Assembly: GCA_916610825.1 (NCBI GenBank)
Contig: OU744450.1
Location: 24,884,850-24,948,849 of the forward strand
Direction: 5' to 3'
From: Haliclystus octoradiatus
Taxonomy: Eukaryota; Cnidaria; Staurozoa; Stauromedusae; Haliclystidae
DNA: 64,000 nt
Each line of letters opens with the position of its first letter. The first letter of the stretch is position 1. Both the position numbers and the translations under genes were made by a program. This document shows positions 20,024 through 30,727 of the stretch, piece after piece. Below the pieces are notes generated by a model. The model saw only the letters and a list, made by a program, of their open reading frames with translations. It ran no database searches and had not been told where the DNA came from.

Positions 20024-20482
20024 GTAAGCTTTAAAAATATGTTTTTGGGAAGTATACTAATAATACTATTATGAGAAATGATTGAGAAATAGGTTTGTAA
20101 TTTTAATGACTGAAGTAGAGGAAGCATTGCTCCTGCCATCTCTTTCGCCCATGACGAAATATGGTAATAATCAGAGGGTTTATATGTAATATGATTGTTG
20201 ACGCGTTTTCTGTTGCCATTAGTTATCGCCTTTATGTTTAGTCGCAATCATTGTCATCATTCATTAGTTTCTATTTGTGTTTGTAAGGAACATCTGCATA
20301 CACTTCTGAGCTAGTAAGAAAATGCTATGAACAAATAGTGGGCTTGTCTCATATAGAAAATAGTCAACCTCAAGCTGCATACACTGCCTTCGTTGGCGGA
20401 TTTCGTCATAAGCTAACATATCACATCAGAACTATCCTAGAGCTTCAAACTGAACTTCCCTTTTTAGACCATGCAATTGACT

Positions 20483-20669
20483 AAAGGGTTAGCACACACT
20501 TGCCATGTTTTTATTCATATTTACTAAGCGATAAATTGTTGAGAGACACGAGTGAAGCGCTAAAAAATCACGAGCTCAGAGCGAGTGATTTTTAGCTTCC
20601 CGAGTGTCCCAACGTTTTCGAGTTTAGTAAATATGAATACAAAAATTTGCAAGTATGTGGTAACCCTTT
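20483..20669. mobile_element. 187-bp foldback element
   Basis: The ends AAAGGGTTAGCACACACTTGC and its near reverse complement (GCAAGTATGTGGTAACCCTTTT) close a hairpin. The inner arms ATTCATATTTACTAA / TTTAGTAAATATGAAT are complementary. The centre AAAAAATCACGAGCTC / GAGCGAGTGATTTTT is shared with the element at 28454-28630, so the two are one family. Confidence 0.75.
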
Positions 20670-21157
20670 TCTAAAGTAAAACAAACGTCAGAATCTCATT
20701 CGAGGGCGGATCCTCAATTCACGAATTCACAATTTAAAATCAATTTCAATTCATAAACCAAGCAAAGGAAATCCCACAACAAGATATATATTGTTGAATA
20801 AAGAAAGACACATACAAGAACTTCTGTAATTAAAATTGTACATAGTTCTCTAGAAATTGATGTACTAATTGTTATCTAAATTTAAGGTTTACGTTGAAGC
20901 AGCGTAGCCTATAATTGTCTTTCATTCTGTGTTTTTATTTTGCATGCTGCACGGCAAATAACTCATTTACGACGCTTTTCAATAAATAATAAATATAAAG
21001 ATCTTCAGCTAAATATCATTTTGTAAATCGTTGCCATAATTGAGATATTTATTGGATTGTTATCGGAAAGTTATAATTTCTGTATTTCATCACAGATCAA
21101 ACTTTTGAAGCTAGCGGTTTTTCCGGGGTTTGGAGCCATGTTTTACCTTAGGATTTC
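20670..21157. other. No gene seen
   Basis: AT-rich sequence between the foldback and the RT relic, with nothing recognisable. Confidence 0.45.
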
Positions 21158-22275
21158 ATGCACGCTCTTTCGACCAATCAGATCGCAGAAAACCTTCGTG
21201 ATATTTTAAAAACTCTTTTCATCCCATCAATTTGCGATGGACATGTCTGCAAACAGGATGAAAGAAATTTACTATCTTTACCAGTGAAAATGAAGGGCCT
21301 GGCTTTACTAATTTTCTCTATCCTTTCTGCTGAAGAATACACCACTCCCGACTAGTAACAGATCAATCAGAAAGCAACAAAGACCAAAGTAAGGAGAGCA
21401 ACAACGACATTGCTCAATTTAGATCGTCAATTAGACATGTCAGCAACACAAGAAACATCAACTGCCAAACTCTACTTGAAGACCTACAGGCAAGAATGGA
21501 CAGTATGAGTCTTCGTGCAAATCAGCTTATTAGTGTAAAAGGGTCATCAAATTGGTTAACAACTTTACCTTTGAAGTCAGAAGGATTTTCTCTAAGTAAG
21601 CGGGAATGTTTTGATGCAATTTGCCTTTGATATCGCTGGCCAATGAAGCATGTCCCCTCACACTGTCTAAGTGGGAAAGAATACACCATCGACTATGCTT
21701 TATCCTGCCCTAAAAGGGGTGCATGTTTCAACGCCATGACAACACTAGAGACACCTTGGGGAAAGTTTAAGAGGAAACCTGTCGAGATGCTGCAATTGAG
21801 CCTCATCTTGCCCCTTTAACGGGAGAAAATCTACCACCATCTACAATAACAGGAGACGAAGCCCGCCTAGATATCTGCGCTAGAGGTTTTTGGATTAGAG
21901 GTCAAAGAGCGTTTTTTGACGTAAGGGTGTTTAATCCCTTTGCTCCTATCAATCAAAACCAAAACATCAAACAAGCTTTCAAAACGCAGGAAAAAGAAAA
22001 AAAAGGAATTGAAGTTGAGCACTTTTACACCTCTGATATTTTCTGCGTATGGTGGCTGCAGGCCAGAAACTGAACGCTTCATAAGTGACATATCTGTAAA
22101 ACTGGCAGAGAAAAAAGACAATAATCTCAGCGTTGTAAAAAATTGGCTCAGAAACAAATTTTCCTTCGCCTTTGTTCGATCTGCAATATTTTGTGCATTC
22201 GGCGTTCATAAACAATCAAACGAACACCATTCACTAACAACCTACAAGATGCCATATAACAGATGTAAAAAGTAA
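21158..22275 (+). pseudogene. Relic of RT-element C-terminus with REL-type endonuclease
   Basis: Broken frames that together read like the C-terminal region of a non-LTR-type reverse transcriptase protein. They contain SNWLTTLPLKSEGFSLSK, a Cys/His cluster with IDYALSCPKRG, and EPHLAPLTGE followed by a PD-(D/E)XK-like endonuclease core (ARLDICARGFWIRGQRAFF, then DVRVFNPFAP). A conserved tail follows (TFTPLIFSAYGGCRPETER, LAEKKDNNLSVVKNWLR, FAFVRSAIFCAFG). At least three frameshifts or stops occur. R2/Utopia-like elements combine such modules; the exact family is uncertain. The SINE on its right begins immediately afterwards. Confidence 0.6.
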
Positions 22276-22280
22276 AGTAA

Positions 22281-22628
22281 TGTAGACGGTGTCGCCTCAC
22301 CAAAGGCACCCGTACCACTCCTCTATTTCTGGATGAGTGGCTTTTTCGCAGAGAGCAATGATTTTAAACGCTTTTTGTTGATCTCAACCGCGACACTGTA
22401 GATCAACTTCAACAGATTTCATGACAGATATGTCTTGATTGTCAATGCGCCGCAGCAACTCACAATGCAACTCCCTCTGAGCCATTCTATTAGCCATTAT
22501 CAGATCGTACTCATTTGATGTTTCAGATAAAGTCAAGGCTGAGTTGACCTTCAGGCGATTTGAACCACAGTCGATCAGATATTATCCGATATGAAGTTCG
22601 GTTACTCTGCCACCTGAGCTAATCCTCC
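22281..22628 (-). mobile_element. tRNA-derived SINE, copy 2
   Basis: Reverse-complement copy of the family at 18912-19279. On the minus strand it starts GGAGGATTAGCTCAGG, has a B box GGTTCAAATCG, and ends in the shared tail with TACGGGTGCC and GACACCGTCTACA. No clear target duplication was found. Confidence 0.88.
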
Positions 22629-23651
22629 CGAGATGTGGTAGGATCCATCAACTAATGATGGACCTACATCAACATCGTATTAAGTAAAAAAAATAATATA
22701 AAAAATTAATTTGAATGTAAATATAACTTGTATACCTCTCTTTTGTATGTTCTCCATCAAAATTTGTTTTGAAATAAAGTTTGTAAATTGGGAAAAAAAA
22801 ATTTAAAGAAACCATTGATAACCCTGGTAGTGTGTTTCGAAAATCGTGTGTGTTTCGAAAATTCGTGTCTCTCCTTATGCAATCTGTGTTGCTCTAAAAC
22901 TTGTCAATTTGGTTGGTTATTGTGATTCATGCGAATGGGCTCAAGAAAGTCGAAGGCGTACGTCTAACTCTTGGAAGAATTTATGATGTTCCTAGTTAGT
23001 TCAGGCTGTTTCTGGTTCCTATAAGCCATCAATTGATCTTGCACACTATAGCAGTAAGTATTTAACCCACTACTGTAACTGAAATCTTTATCCTGTATGC
23101 TCTAGACGAAGTCGATCGTTTGGTTTTTCCATTGAACGTCTCCTAACATTTCAAGATAAATGTTTTTAGACGATTTTGCTAAAAATGCACCTTTTCCTTT
23201 CATGATATCTTTTATATCTCATTTTTATAGGTATCCAGTAAAATCATACTCAGGTAAATGCATGTTTGCCGTGTTTTAATTGCTCTCAGTCTCAAACTTA
23301 TGTAGCAAAAGTTTTACTATGAGACTTGAAGATTAGTACTGAAAGATTAACCGTTAGTCCGTTACGCGTCACGTTATAACGAATTCACTAGCTAGCCTAA
23401 TCTACAAGGATTGACCAATCTCTCAACATTTACTTTGACTAGCCTATCACTTACCACCTAGTGAAATTACCATTGGCAGCTAGGCTGTCAAATTGAATGT
23501 GTATAAGAGTTGAAAGAAAGTTGCCTTTGTTAATGTATGCATGGTACTATTTCTGAGGGCTGACATATGATAAAACCACTCAACCAGTTTTACTTCACAT
23601 GAACATACATACATGCATGCTAAATTGATCAAAATTGTTTTCTTTTTGCAG
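22629..23651. other. Intronic or intergenic, no gene seen
   Basis: AT-rich. A pyrimidine-rich acceptor (TTTTCTTTTTGCAG) closes it at 23651. No other signal was recognised. Confidence 0.45.
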
Positions 23652-23818
23652 TTAGGTTTGTGATTTTATTGCAATTCTTTGGAACATTGCTTATTGCCTA
23701 TACAATCCTCTGCAAATATGTTGAATTTGAATTGCAAGAAGTACAGAAGATATACGAAATGATTTCACAAAATAAAGTATCAACAAATGTTCAATGTAGT
23801 AATGATCAATGTGACTAA
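23652..23818 (+). CDS. Candidate terminal exon: transmembrane helix and short tail
   Basis: After a good acceptor (TTTTCTTTTTGCAG) a phase-1 frame is open for 54 codons to TAA at 23816-23818. It encodes a hydrophobic helix (FVILLQFFGTLLIAYTILC) and then a charged, possibly coiled-coil tail (FELQEVQKIYEMISQ) ending SNDQCD. A canonical poly(A) signal AATAAA lies 72 bases past the stop. The phase matches the donor at 20023. The simplest model is a membrane-anchored product: signal peptide, PAN, unknown segment, membrane helix, short cytosolic tail. This is either a gene separate from the fibrinogen exons or an alternative transcript of the same locus. Confidence 0.45.
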
Positions 23819-23889
23819 TAACAAGAAAGAGTGAAAGAGTGTTAAGTTTGTTAATGGTTCAACCGTTCAAATCCAGTAGTCAGTCATGA

Positions 23890-23895
23890 AATAAA
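23890..23895 (+). other. Poly(A) signal AATAAA
   Basis: Canonical hexamer 72 bases after the TAA of the candidate terminal exon 23652-23818. Confidence 0.4.
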
Positions 23896-24751
23896 GTAAA
23901 AGGACTGCCAACATCATCTATGTTAAAATGAAGAACGAAGAAATTAGCTAACAATTAAGTGCTAGTCGAATAAAGTTCACCAGGATGACCTGCAGTCACG
24001 ACCAATCGACGAGACGACAATTATGTGATGTAAAACACTCTTACGCATGGTTACTTGCTTGACTGCAAATAAGAAAATCTCTTGCCTAACAAAATGACTT
24101 GGTGTCGTTCTATGTAATCACAGAATCTAAATCTACCATATGTCAAAAGTTTTGAACTTTCATAAGGAGGCCCAATCAATATCATACATTATCGATCGAC
24201 AGTCACACATATTTTCCCTCTCTAAGCCTATCAACCTGATATATTTGAAGTAATTATACATCACCAACATTTGAAACTGTTGTTGTGGCTATTGTTTAAC
24301 CTGTGAATTGTTTTTTTAGTGAATTTCCGACGCCTCACATAATTGTATGTTCTTATTGAAAGACAGATTCTACTTGAACAAGTCGGAGCATTCGATGGCA
24401 TCAATTAGTGTCATCCGATTGATGATAGATATAATTATGTTATTTATAAATGTAGAATGTGGAACTTCTACAAGATATGCCTGTAATCTCTGAAATAATT
24501 GTGATTGTCTGCAAACACAATGTACATACAATCGTAATCATGCAGCTTGCTTTATGTCAATTCATTTTATTTACACTTGTCAACTACTTTCTTTGTTCAT
24601 ATTTATATTGTATAACATTTTTCGATACCCTGTTGTGAATGGCCACATGTTGACGATGCACAACTCCGATCATCAGATGTAGCTGCATTTATAGTAAATT
24701 TAAATTTCTAATCAAATACTTGTCGTCAAATGATCCTACAAAAGTGTGTGA
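23896..24751. other. No gene seen
   Basis: AT-rich stretch with no recognisable gene or repeat before the hairpin cluster. Confidence 0.45.
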
Positions 24752-25345
24752 TGCCTGTCAAATAGTCCTATATTATAAATGAGAGACAATCTACCTAATC
24801 TTCTGACATGGCCACAGATCAGGATTATTGAAACAAAATGTATGGCTGCCTGTCATGCAATTTAATAATACCTCTATGATTATAAACAACATGTAAGTCA
24901 ATACTGCAAATGATGTCTGTCAAACAGCCCCGTTGGTTAAATGGCAGGCAATCTAAGAGTAATAATTCCGTTGCCAAAATTTTTGCAGAGCAACAATATT
25001 TTACCAACTATCCAATAGTCTAATAGACTGTCCTTCGAATTGTCCACCAGCTTCCTGGATGGGCAACCGATCTAGCAATTTTTCAGTCAAAATCAACAAC
25101 ATATACATTTTATTACTTTGAGCCAAGACTGCCTGTCAAATAGTTAAGCTTCCTAAATGGTAGGCAGTGTAATAACTATTCTTTCGAAACTGCCTGTTAA
25201 ATATATCCCAGCGCTATTTGACAGGCAGTTTATGAATCACTTGAATCAATAAAGTATGACGTATCCACTTCTGCGCATGCCTATTGGACTGCCTGTCAAA
25301 TAGCCTCAGCGCTAAATGGTAGGCTGCCTGTAAAATAGTCTCAGC
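24752..25345. repeat. Cluster of CTGCCTGTCAAATAG hairpin repeats
   Basis: At least six occurrences of the motif CTGCCTGTCAAATAG or variants near 24752, 24846, 24916, 25129, 25190 and 25289, plus one near 25323. Most are followed within 15-30 bases by the imperfect complement (CTAAATGGTAGGCAG or CTATTTGACAGGCAGT). Each pair can form a short hairpin. The function is unknown; a degraded array of a small inverted-repeat element is one explanation. Confidence 0.7.
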
Positions 25346-25504
25346 CTTTTTATATCTCTATTATAGGCTAGAATTCAAAGTAGAATACACAGTTATAGCA
25401 AATATTGTTCTTTTACTTTCAACAATCAACTGTCAAGTTTTGAAATAAGGATATATATATATAATATTGAAAGAAGTAATTTAATTTTTACTATTTATCA
25501 ACAG

Positions 25505-25753
25505 TTTTCATCGTAATTCAGAAACGACTAAATGGCTCAATAACATTCGATAGGCGCTGGAGCCAATACCATAATGGTTTTGGTGACGTCACAAAAGATT
25601 TTTGGATCGGAAATGCCAATATACGCTCCTTACATAATTATGGGTTTGTTAACTTGTATGTGGAATTACACGATGGTGATGAAAGAGCGTATGCTAAATA
25701 CCTCATTACAGGATTTCAAAATCATAAATACAATATGACAGTCAGCTTTAAAG
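25505..25753 (+). CDS. Internal exon of fibrinogen-related (FReD) gene, copy 2
   Basis: A 249-base exon between acceptor TTATCAACAG and donor AAAG|GTAATC, phase 1 on both sides. It encodes the middle of a fibrinogen-related domain: VIQKRLNGSITFDRRW, YHNGFGDVTKDFWIGNANI, LYVELHDGDERAYAKY and a hydrophobic FQNHKYNMTVSF. These match the family's VIQRR, NGFG-EFWLGN and AYAxY landmarks. Its end phase fits the terminal exon at 30728. The N-terminal piece of the domain (with the first disulphide and the GGW motif) should sit upstream but was not found between 20024 and 25504, so either I missed it or it is lost. Confidence 0.85.
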
Positions 25754-25762
25754 GTAATCAAT

Positions 25763-26066
25763 TATCCCCGGGGGGACATCCATACTTCTAGTATACGGGG
25801 ACGTTCAAAATGATATTAAAGGGTACCTTTTTCAAAATGCGAAAAAAATTTAGAGTATGCTTAGTCATGAAAATTTTTTGAAGTATCCTTTTGAAGCATT
25901 TGCAAGTTTTTCATTTTGCAAAACAAATTTTGCCTATGAATTTGTATTTTTTTCAATATATTTGGGGTATCTTTTTCATCATGTGTAAGATTTTTATGGT
26001 CATTCTGCCAAAGTTCCATTTGAACGACCCCATCGAAGCACAATGGAAGTACCCCCCCCCCGCGGG
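25763..26066. mobile_element. G/C-ended small inverted-repeat element
   Basis: Starts with CCCCGGGGGGACATCC and ends GTACCCCCCCCCCGCGGG. The sequence AGTATACGGGGACGTTC inside it is shared with the element at 33522-33799. No coding capacity. Confidence 0.6.
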
Positions 26067-27369
26067 CAACTATCATCAGTCTCTTCCTAAGTATATTTCC
26101 GCTGTCATGATAAAGATATAAGAATAATTTTTACATAACTCGATCGACGGATGAATGTCCAAGATATTTTAATACAACTGTAGTACAGTTATGGATCCAT
26201 GTGAGGGAGACAGAAAGACACATATTTCTTACTTAATCTTTATTGACTTTACTCAAGGACTAACTTCTTGAGACTCCTTTTTTACATTTACAAAATTCTG
26301 TTTTACCTTCACATAAAATATCTTTACAACCATTTATGACAATGCACAAACAATAGGCAATACCTCATAATCACAATATCACATCCTTCATGTGTGATAT
26401 TCAGTTACCCTCGTAGTCATGTAACATCTAACCTCTTATTCATGTAGTATATATATATATTCTCTTCTACTCAATAAATTCATTCTGTTAATAACTCCAC
26501 TGCGTGTTTATCTTGAGTCATCGTTCTAGCGATTATCATACACTTCAGATACACCATAAAAAGTAAACAAATAATAAATGCATCATGAAGCCAACAGTGG
26601 CACATAATGCAATTCAATCAAATTGCCTTTCTTGCCATTGCACATTTGTCCACATAATAATAGTATCGACATGCATTATATATAACTATTCAATAATATA
26701 TGTTAAATATATATCCCATATACACATTTATTATCTATACATTAATAAGGGATTGAATTTAGAGGTCGCCGAGTTTACCATATGAATTTCGAGTTTGTTG
26801 TTAGAGAACGAATGGGTCTAAATTTCGATGGCCCACGAACAAGAGTAATGTAATCATTTTAATAATCATGTGACGTAACCTTTGTCTGGAACATCAATTA
26901 TCTCTCATCAATTTCAATACAACAATGATTTGTTTTCTAATTTAATGGGTCATTGATTTTTCATTAAATTCAATTGGAATGAAATTGTTACGAATATCAT
27001 TTAAAAATATAACGCGTTGAATTCAACATAACTATTTTTCAAACATGTTTGCAATATTAGAAATATTTACATCTGAATAAAGCAAATCCCAAGCTGTTAC
27101 TTTTTTTAATTTCTCAATTGAATTTTCTAATATTCCAAATTGAATATGACGAAACGTCGCAAAATTCCGACTTTTTTATCGCTTGTCTGTCTTACAAACT
27201 TATTAAGCAAACCGTTTTTTATTAAATTACTACAATAACAGGGAAATTAATCAAAATTGATGTCGAAAATTCTCATATCTGAAAGTGTAATTTGTCAATT
27301 AAACTATCCCTTTTCCGTACAAAATGAAAAACACGCACATCTTTATTAGAAATAATTCAAGTGACTGAG
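26067..27369. other. Intron sequence, no gene seen
   Basis: AT-rich part of the long intron between FReD exons. A short (TA)n at about 26449-26460 is the only notable feature. Confidence 0.45.
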
Positions 27370-27665
27370 ACCGTCTTTCACCATACTGAAGGAAACGGTA
27401 CCACTTCTTTATTTCTAGAGGAGTCGCTCTTTCGCCAAAAGAAAATGATGTTAAATGCTCTATACTAAGTTGCGGCACTGCAGATCGATGTCAAAAGATT
27501 TCATGGCAGTTATATCTCAACTGTCAATATGCGCCGAAGCTACTCACAATGTAATTGTCTCCGGACCATTCCATCCGTCATCTTCAGATGGTACTCATTT
27601 GACGTTTGAGATAAAGTCAAGGATGAGTTGACCTTCGGGGGATTTGAGCCACAGTCGATCAGATA
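27370..27665 (-). mobile_element. tRNA-derived SINE, copy 3, truncated and diverged
   Basis: A minus-strand copy of the SINE family. It includes the tail (GGTACCACTTCTTTATTTCTAG on the plus strand), the body and part of the B-box region (GATTTGAGCCACAG), but lacks the A-box end. More diverged than the other three copies. Confidence 0.8.
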
Positions 27666-28453
27666 TGATAACAAACTCCCTTTATTAACAATGATATCTA
27701 CAGATCCGGATAATATAAATCCGGATATCAATATCTCTTTGCGAGGGAAAGACATATATTTGAAGTTAAAAACGTTATAATCGAATAGATAATATGTTAT
27801 AAAATCATCGAATGTGATACTGATCGCTGATTGGTTGTTATTGATGTTGTGTCAGGCTGCGTAAAATCGGATAATTACTGGTTTTGTTTTGAAGTCCCAA
27901 AATGAAACAAGTTAGCAACAGAAACAAAATGGCGTTCATATGAAGAAAAGCTTTCATTGATAGAGCGCTTGAAAATACCCTTCAAATCTAAAATTAATAA
28001 CACAAAACACAATAACTTTGAAACAAAATCATAAATCAAACATTAATCTATAAAATTCCCTAGACCAATGTTTCTATTCGAAGTTCATACAGCAGTTTTG
28101 ATTTGTTGCTAAACGCCAAAGCGGCATATTACGATACGATAAATTTCAGCCTTTAACTGCTCTTAAAGCATAAACACATAGGATCCTGTATACGAGTAGC
28201 TGAATGATACTTTAATTCTTCTATATTGATAAAGTATTCAAACTTAACCAATGCGCTTTGCGTTTATTTTCAATCTACTTTACTCCATTCTCACAACTTG
28301 TCGTAGCTTTTCTCAAAAGGCACAGCGTGTTTCTGTTAAAAATCCGCGCTCGTTCTAGTCTCTACAAGACGTCATTTTAGGAGAATTTAGATATGATCAT
28401 CGTTTTGAGCTTTTTAATGTCAAAATAAACAAGTTATTTAGTTTACAAAACAA
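27666..28453. other. Intron sequence, no gene seen
   Basis: AT-rich, with no recognisable features beyond scattered short repeats. Confidence 0.4.
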
Positions 28454-28630
28454 ATAGAAAACGGTTATCCGTGTTAAGTACTCTGATACGAACACTTTGG
28501 GTGCTATGAGACACTCAAGAGGCCAAAATCACTCGCCTCTCGGCTCGTGATTTTTTAAGCCTCTTTCATGTCTCATTAGGCACCCAGCGTGTTCGTATCA
28601 GATTACATAAAACTCAGCACCGTTTTCTAT
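28454..28630. mobile_element. 177-bp foldback element
   Basis: The ends ATAGAAAACGGT and ACCGTTTTCTAT are perfect complements. Further arms TCTGATACGAACAC / GTGTTCGTATCAGA and GGGTGC / GCACCC also pair. The centre (ATCACTCGCC, CTCGTGATTTTTT) resembles the element at 20483-20669. Confidence 0.8.
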
Positions 28631-28769
28631 TAGTCAAATAGCATATGACACTTTCGTTGATATTGCTTGACAAGATAAGTTTCAAAATCCAACGATCAAC
28701 GACTGTAGAAATTTAAAGAGCAAATTACAAATAAAATTATATATTGGCCCCGGGACTATACACTGTATA

Positions 28770-29185
28770 CAGGGCCGTCGCTGCAAAGTTTTGGAGGGGT
28801 TTAAAAGGAGAACTTGACCACAAAATCTCTTAATTTTCATTGCAATTCTATTCATTTTGAAGTTATTTGAAAACAGTGGCAGTAGAAAGGAGATAGATTT
28901 GGCTGCAGCCTGCAGGTAGCGATACGCTTGAAATTTTTTGGATTTTGTATGCAAGTCTATACCTTTTTCTGCTATTTTAAATCAATGGCCACGGTGCCTA
29001 TACCAGAACGCAAAACCTCTTTAAATAAGGACTGTCGGATATAATACTCAGAAAAAGAAAGCATCTAACTTCAATGCTTATTAAGAATAATATGCTTTCG
29101 AGTTTTTTATAGGTAACCATAAGACATCATAGGTTTGTTTCACCAGAGTTGATGTCTTTCCACACCCCCACTGGCGACGGCCCTG
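28770..29185. mobile_element. 416-bp terminal-inverted-repeat element
   Basis: Ends CAGGGCCGTCGC and GCGACGGCCCTG are perfect 12-bp inverted repeats. The interior has no coding capacity. Ends of this form are common in non-autonomous hAT or related DNA elements; no clear 8-bp duplication was found, so the superfamily is uncertain. Confidence 0.7.
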
Positions 29186-29604
29186 AGGAGATACCACTAA
29201 GTCTTTTTGTTTTATTTCATATGATCATTCTGTCTCAAGCTATCAAATATACTTTGAAAAGACGTAACTAGTAGGTAGTCTGTTATTTGTGTTATTTATA
29301 TAATTACATAAACAAGGACCAAGTTGAATTGGTGTGATTTATGTACCATAGTTCATATGTTGATAATATTTTTTCAATTTTGAAGTTCATATAGGGTTTG
29401 AATAAAGGTATATAATCTGTTTTATTGTATATACGTTTTATATCAACATTTTAAGTCAGTTTTATACAAGAGTTGTTTGAAGTTTGCACACTTTAGCATT
29501 CGACAAATAATTTGCCGCTAATTCTGATGAAAATCATTCACGAAATAAATATCGATAAATCAAAAATCTTCGTATATATATATATATATATATAATGATT
29601 TTAA

Positions 29605-29747
29605 TAAAGTAATTGTGTGGGCAAAACATCAATTTGAGTGCTCAATGCTAAAAGCAGAGCAATATAAATAGTAGATCAAAGGTCACGAGTTTATTCCGTT
29701 ACTCTGAGTTTCGCGTAAAGACGCTCTTCAGACGGTTTTATTAAATT
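29605..29747. repeat. Penelope-like terminal repeat, first direct copy
   Basis: About 143 bases beginning TAAAGTAATTGTGTGGGC, repeated almost identically at 29871-30013. It includes the hammerhead region. The spacing of 266 bases and the intervening TA-rich DNA suggest a partial tandem arrangement of Penelope-like terminal repeats. Confidence 0.8.
29696..29735 (-). ncRNA. Hammerhead ribozyme (core CUGAAGA)
   Basis: Minus strand: stem I CCGU, core CUGAAGA (position 7 is variable in hammerheads), stem II GCGU/ACGC with loop CUUU, GAAA, 2-bp stem III with loop UCAGA, cleavage triplet GUA, stem I partner ACGG. All invariant bases are kept. Hammerheads of this minimal type I form are known in Penelope-like terminal repeats. 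Confidence 0.82.
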
Positions 29748-29750
29748 AAA

Positions 29751-29790
29751 CCGTCTGAAGAGCGTCTTTACGCGAAACTCAGAGTAACGG
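29751..29790 (+). ncRNA. Hammerhead ribozyme (core CUGAAGA)
   Basis: Exact reverse-complement partner of 29696-29735, on the plus strand, with the same intact stems, GAAA and GUA triplet. Confidence 0.82.
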
Positions 29791-29961
29791 AATAAACTCG
29801 TGATCTTTGATCTACTATTTATAATGATTATATATATATATATATTATATATATTATTATATATATATAATAAAGTAATTGTGTGGGCAAAACATCAATT
29901 TGAGTGCTCAATGCTAAAAGCAGAGCAATATAAATAGTAGATCAAAGATCACGAGTTTATT

Positions 29962-30001
29962 CCGTTACTCTGAGTTTCGCGTAAAGACGCTCTTCAGACG
30001 G
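29962..30001 (-). ncRNA. Hammerhead ribozyme (core CUGAAGA), left arm
   Basis: Same sequence as 29696-29735, 121 bases downstream of the GIY-YIG stop in the same strand sense. Intact core. Confidence 0.85.
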
Positions 30002-30121
30002 TTTTATTAAATGAAAAATCATTACGGTGTGCTCAAGTATATACATGACTTAATGAAGCGTTTCTATTGTTTAAATATATTTATTACATTCTATTGTATT
30101 ATCGATGCTATTGTTAAATAT

Positions 30122-30518
30122 CTACTTGGTATTCTTATAGTTTCTTAAATAATATTTGTTCTCGTGTCGGCACTTAGAAATGAGTTCCGTTCTTTTATTT
30201 AGTAAATTGTCATGTTTATAATAAATCATATGGAATTTCTCCGTTAGGCATAGGTTACATTTTTTAGTTTTGTTACTATAGGCAGCCGCTGTGGCTAGTA
30301 TTGACCATTTTATGCTGTAATTGATATGCTTCCAAATTGAGCTTCCAAATGTGTTTGGATAACTCTGTGCTGTTTGCATATTTCTTTGTTTTGAAGGACA
30401 TCTTATGTTGGGCTGCGCGCTGCTTGAAAGTGCCTTCCGTCAAACCGATGTAGTTTTGGCCTACGCTGTCATGTGCCGTTGTGACGTTGGCCTTGTAAAC
30501 GAGACTTGAGGATAGCAT
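30122..30518 (-). pseudogene. Penelope-like GIY-YIG endonuclease fragment, frameshifted
   Basis: Reads LVYKANVTTAH, GQNYIGLTEGTFKQR (with the YIG motif), MSFKTKKYANSTELSKHIW, then after a one-base shift near 30330 INYSIKWSILATAAAY, KCNLCLTEKFHM, LLNKRTELISKCRHENKYY. The enzyme would nick target DNA for reverse transcription. The N-terminus is cut by the right inverted repeat. Closely related to 8942-9262. Confidence 0.85.
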
Positions 30519-30621
30519 CGATAATACAATAGAATGTAATAAATATATTTAAACAATAGAAACGCTTCATTAAGTCATGTATATACTTGAGCACACCGTA
30601 ATGATTTTTCATTTAATAAAA

Positions 30622-30661
30622 CCGTCTGAAGAGTGTCTTTACGCGAAACTCAGAGTAACGG
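30622..30661 (+). ncRNA. Hammerhead ribozyme (core CUGAAGA), right arm
   Basis: Plus strand. Differs from the left-arm copy by one base in stem II (GUGU against ACGC, giving a U-G wobble). Other elements are intact, so activity is plausible. Confidence 0.8.
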
Positions 30662-30727
30662 AATAAACTTGTGATCTTTGATCTACTATTTATATATCTC
30701 ATTATAATTATATCATTTATGTTTCAG

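Larger units (their letters stand above)
29663..29823. repeat. 161-bp near-perfect palindrome containing two opposed hammerheads
   Basis: Arms 29663-29738 and 29748-29823 (76 bases each) are reverse complements with one mismatch (GGTCAC against GATCAC) around a 9-base spacer. Each arm carries one hammerhead, on opposite strands. Confidence 0.9.
29929..30694 (-). mobile_element. Penelope-like fragment with 182-bp inverted terminal repeats
   Basis: Arms 29929-30110 and 30513-30694 are reverse complements over 182 bases with about two mismatches. Each contains a hammerhead. Between them lies a minus-strand GIY-YIG endonuclease fragment. Inverted or direct terminal repeats with hammerheads and a C-terminal GIY-YIG domain are the hallmark of Penelope-like retroelements; the reverse transcriptase is missing, so this is a truncated copy. 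It lies in the intron before the last FReD exon. Confidence 0.88.

Noticed and set aside
24655-24680. CUGAUGA on the minus strand near 24675 as another hammerhead
   Set aside because: No GAAA at the right distance and no pairing stems. The CUGAUGA strings near 26085, 33772 and 58496 fail the same test.
28770-29193. 8-bp target duplication around the CAGGGCCGTCGC element
   Set aside because: Flanks ACTGTATA and AGGAGATA do not match well enough.
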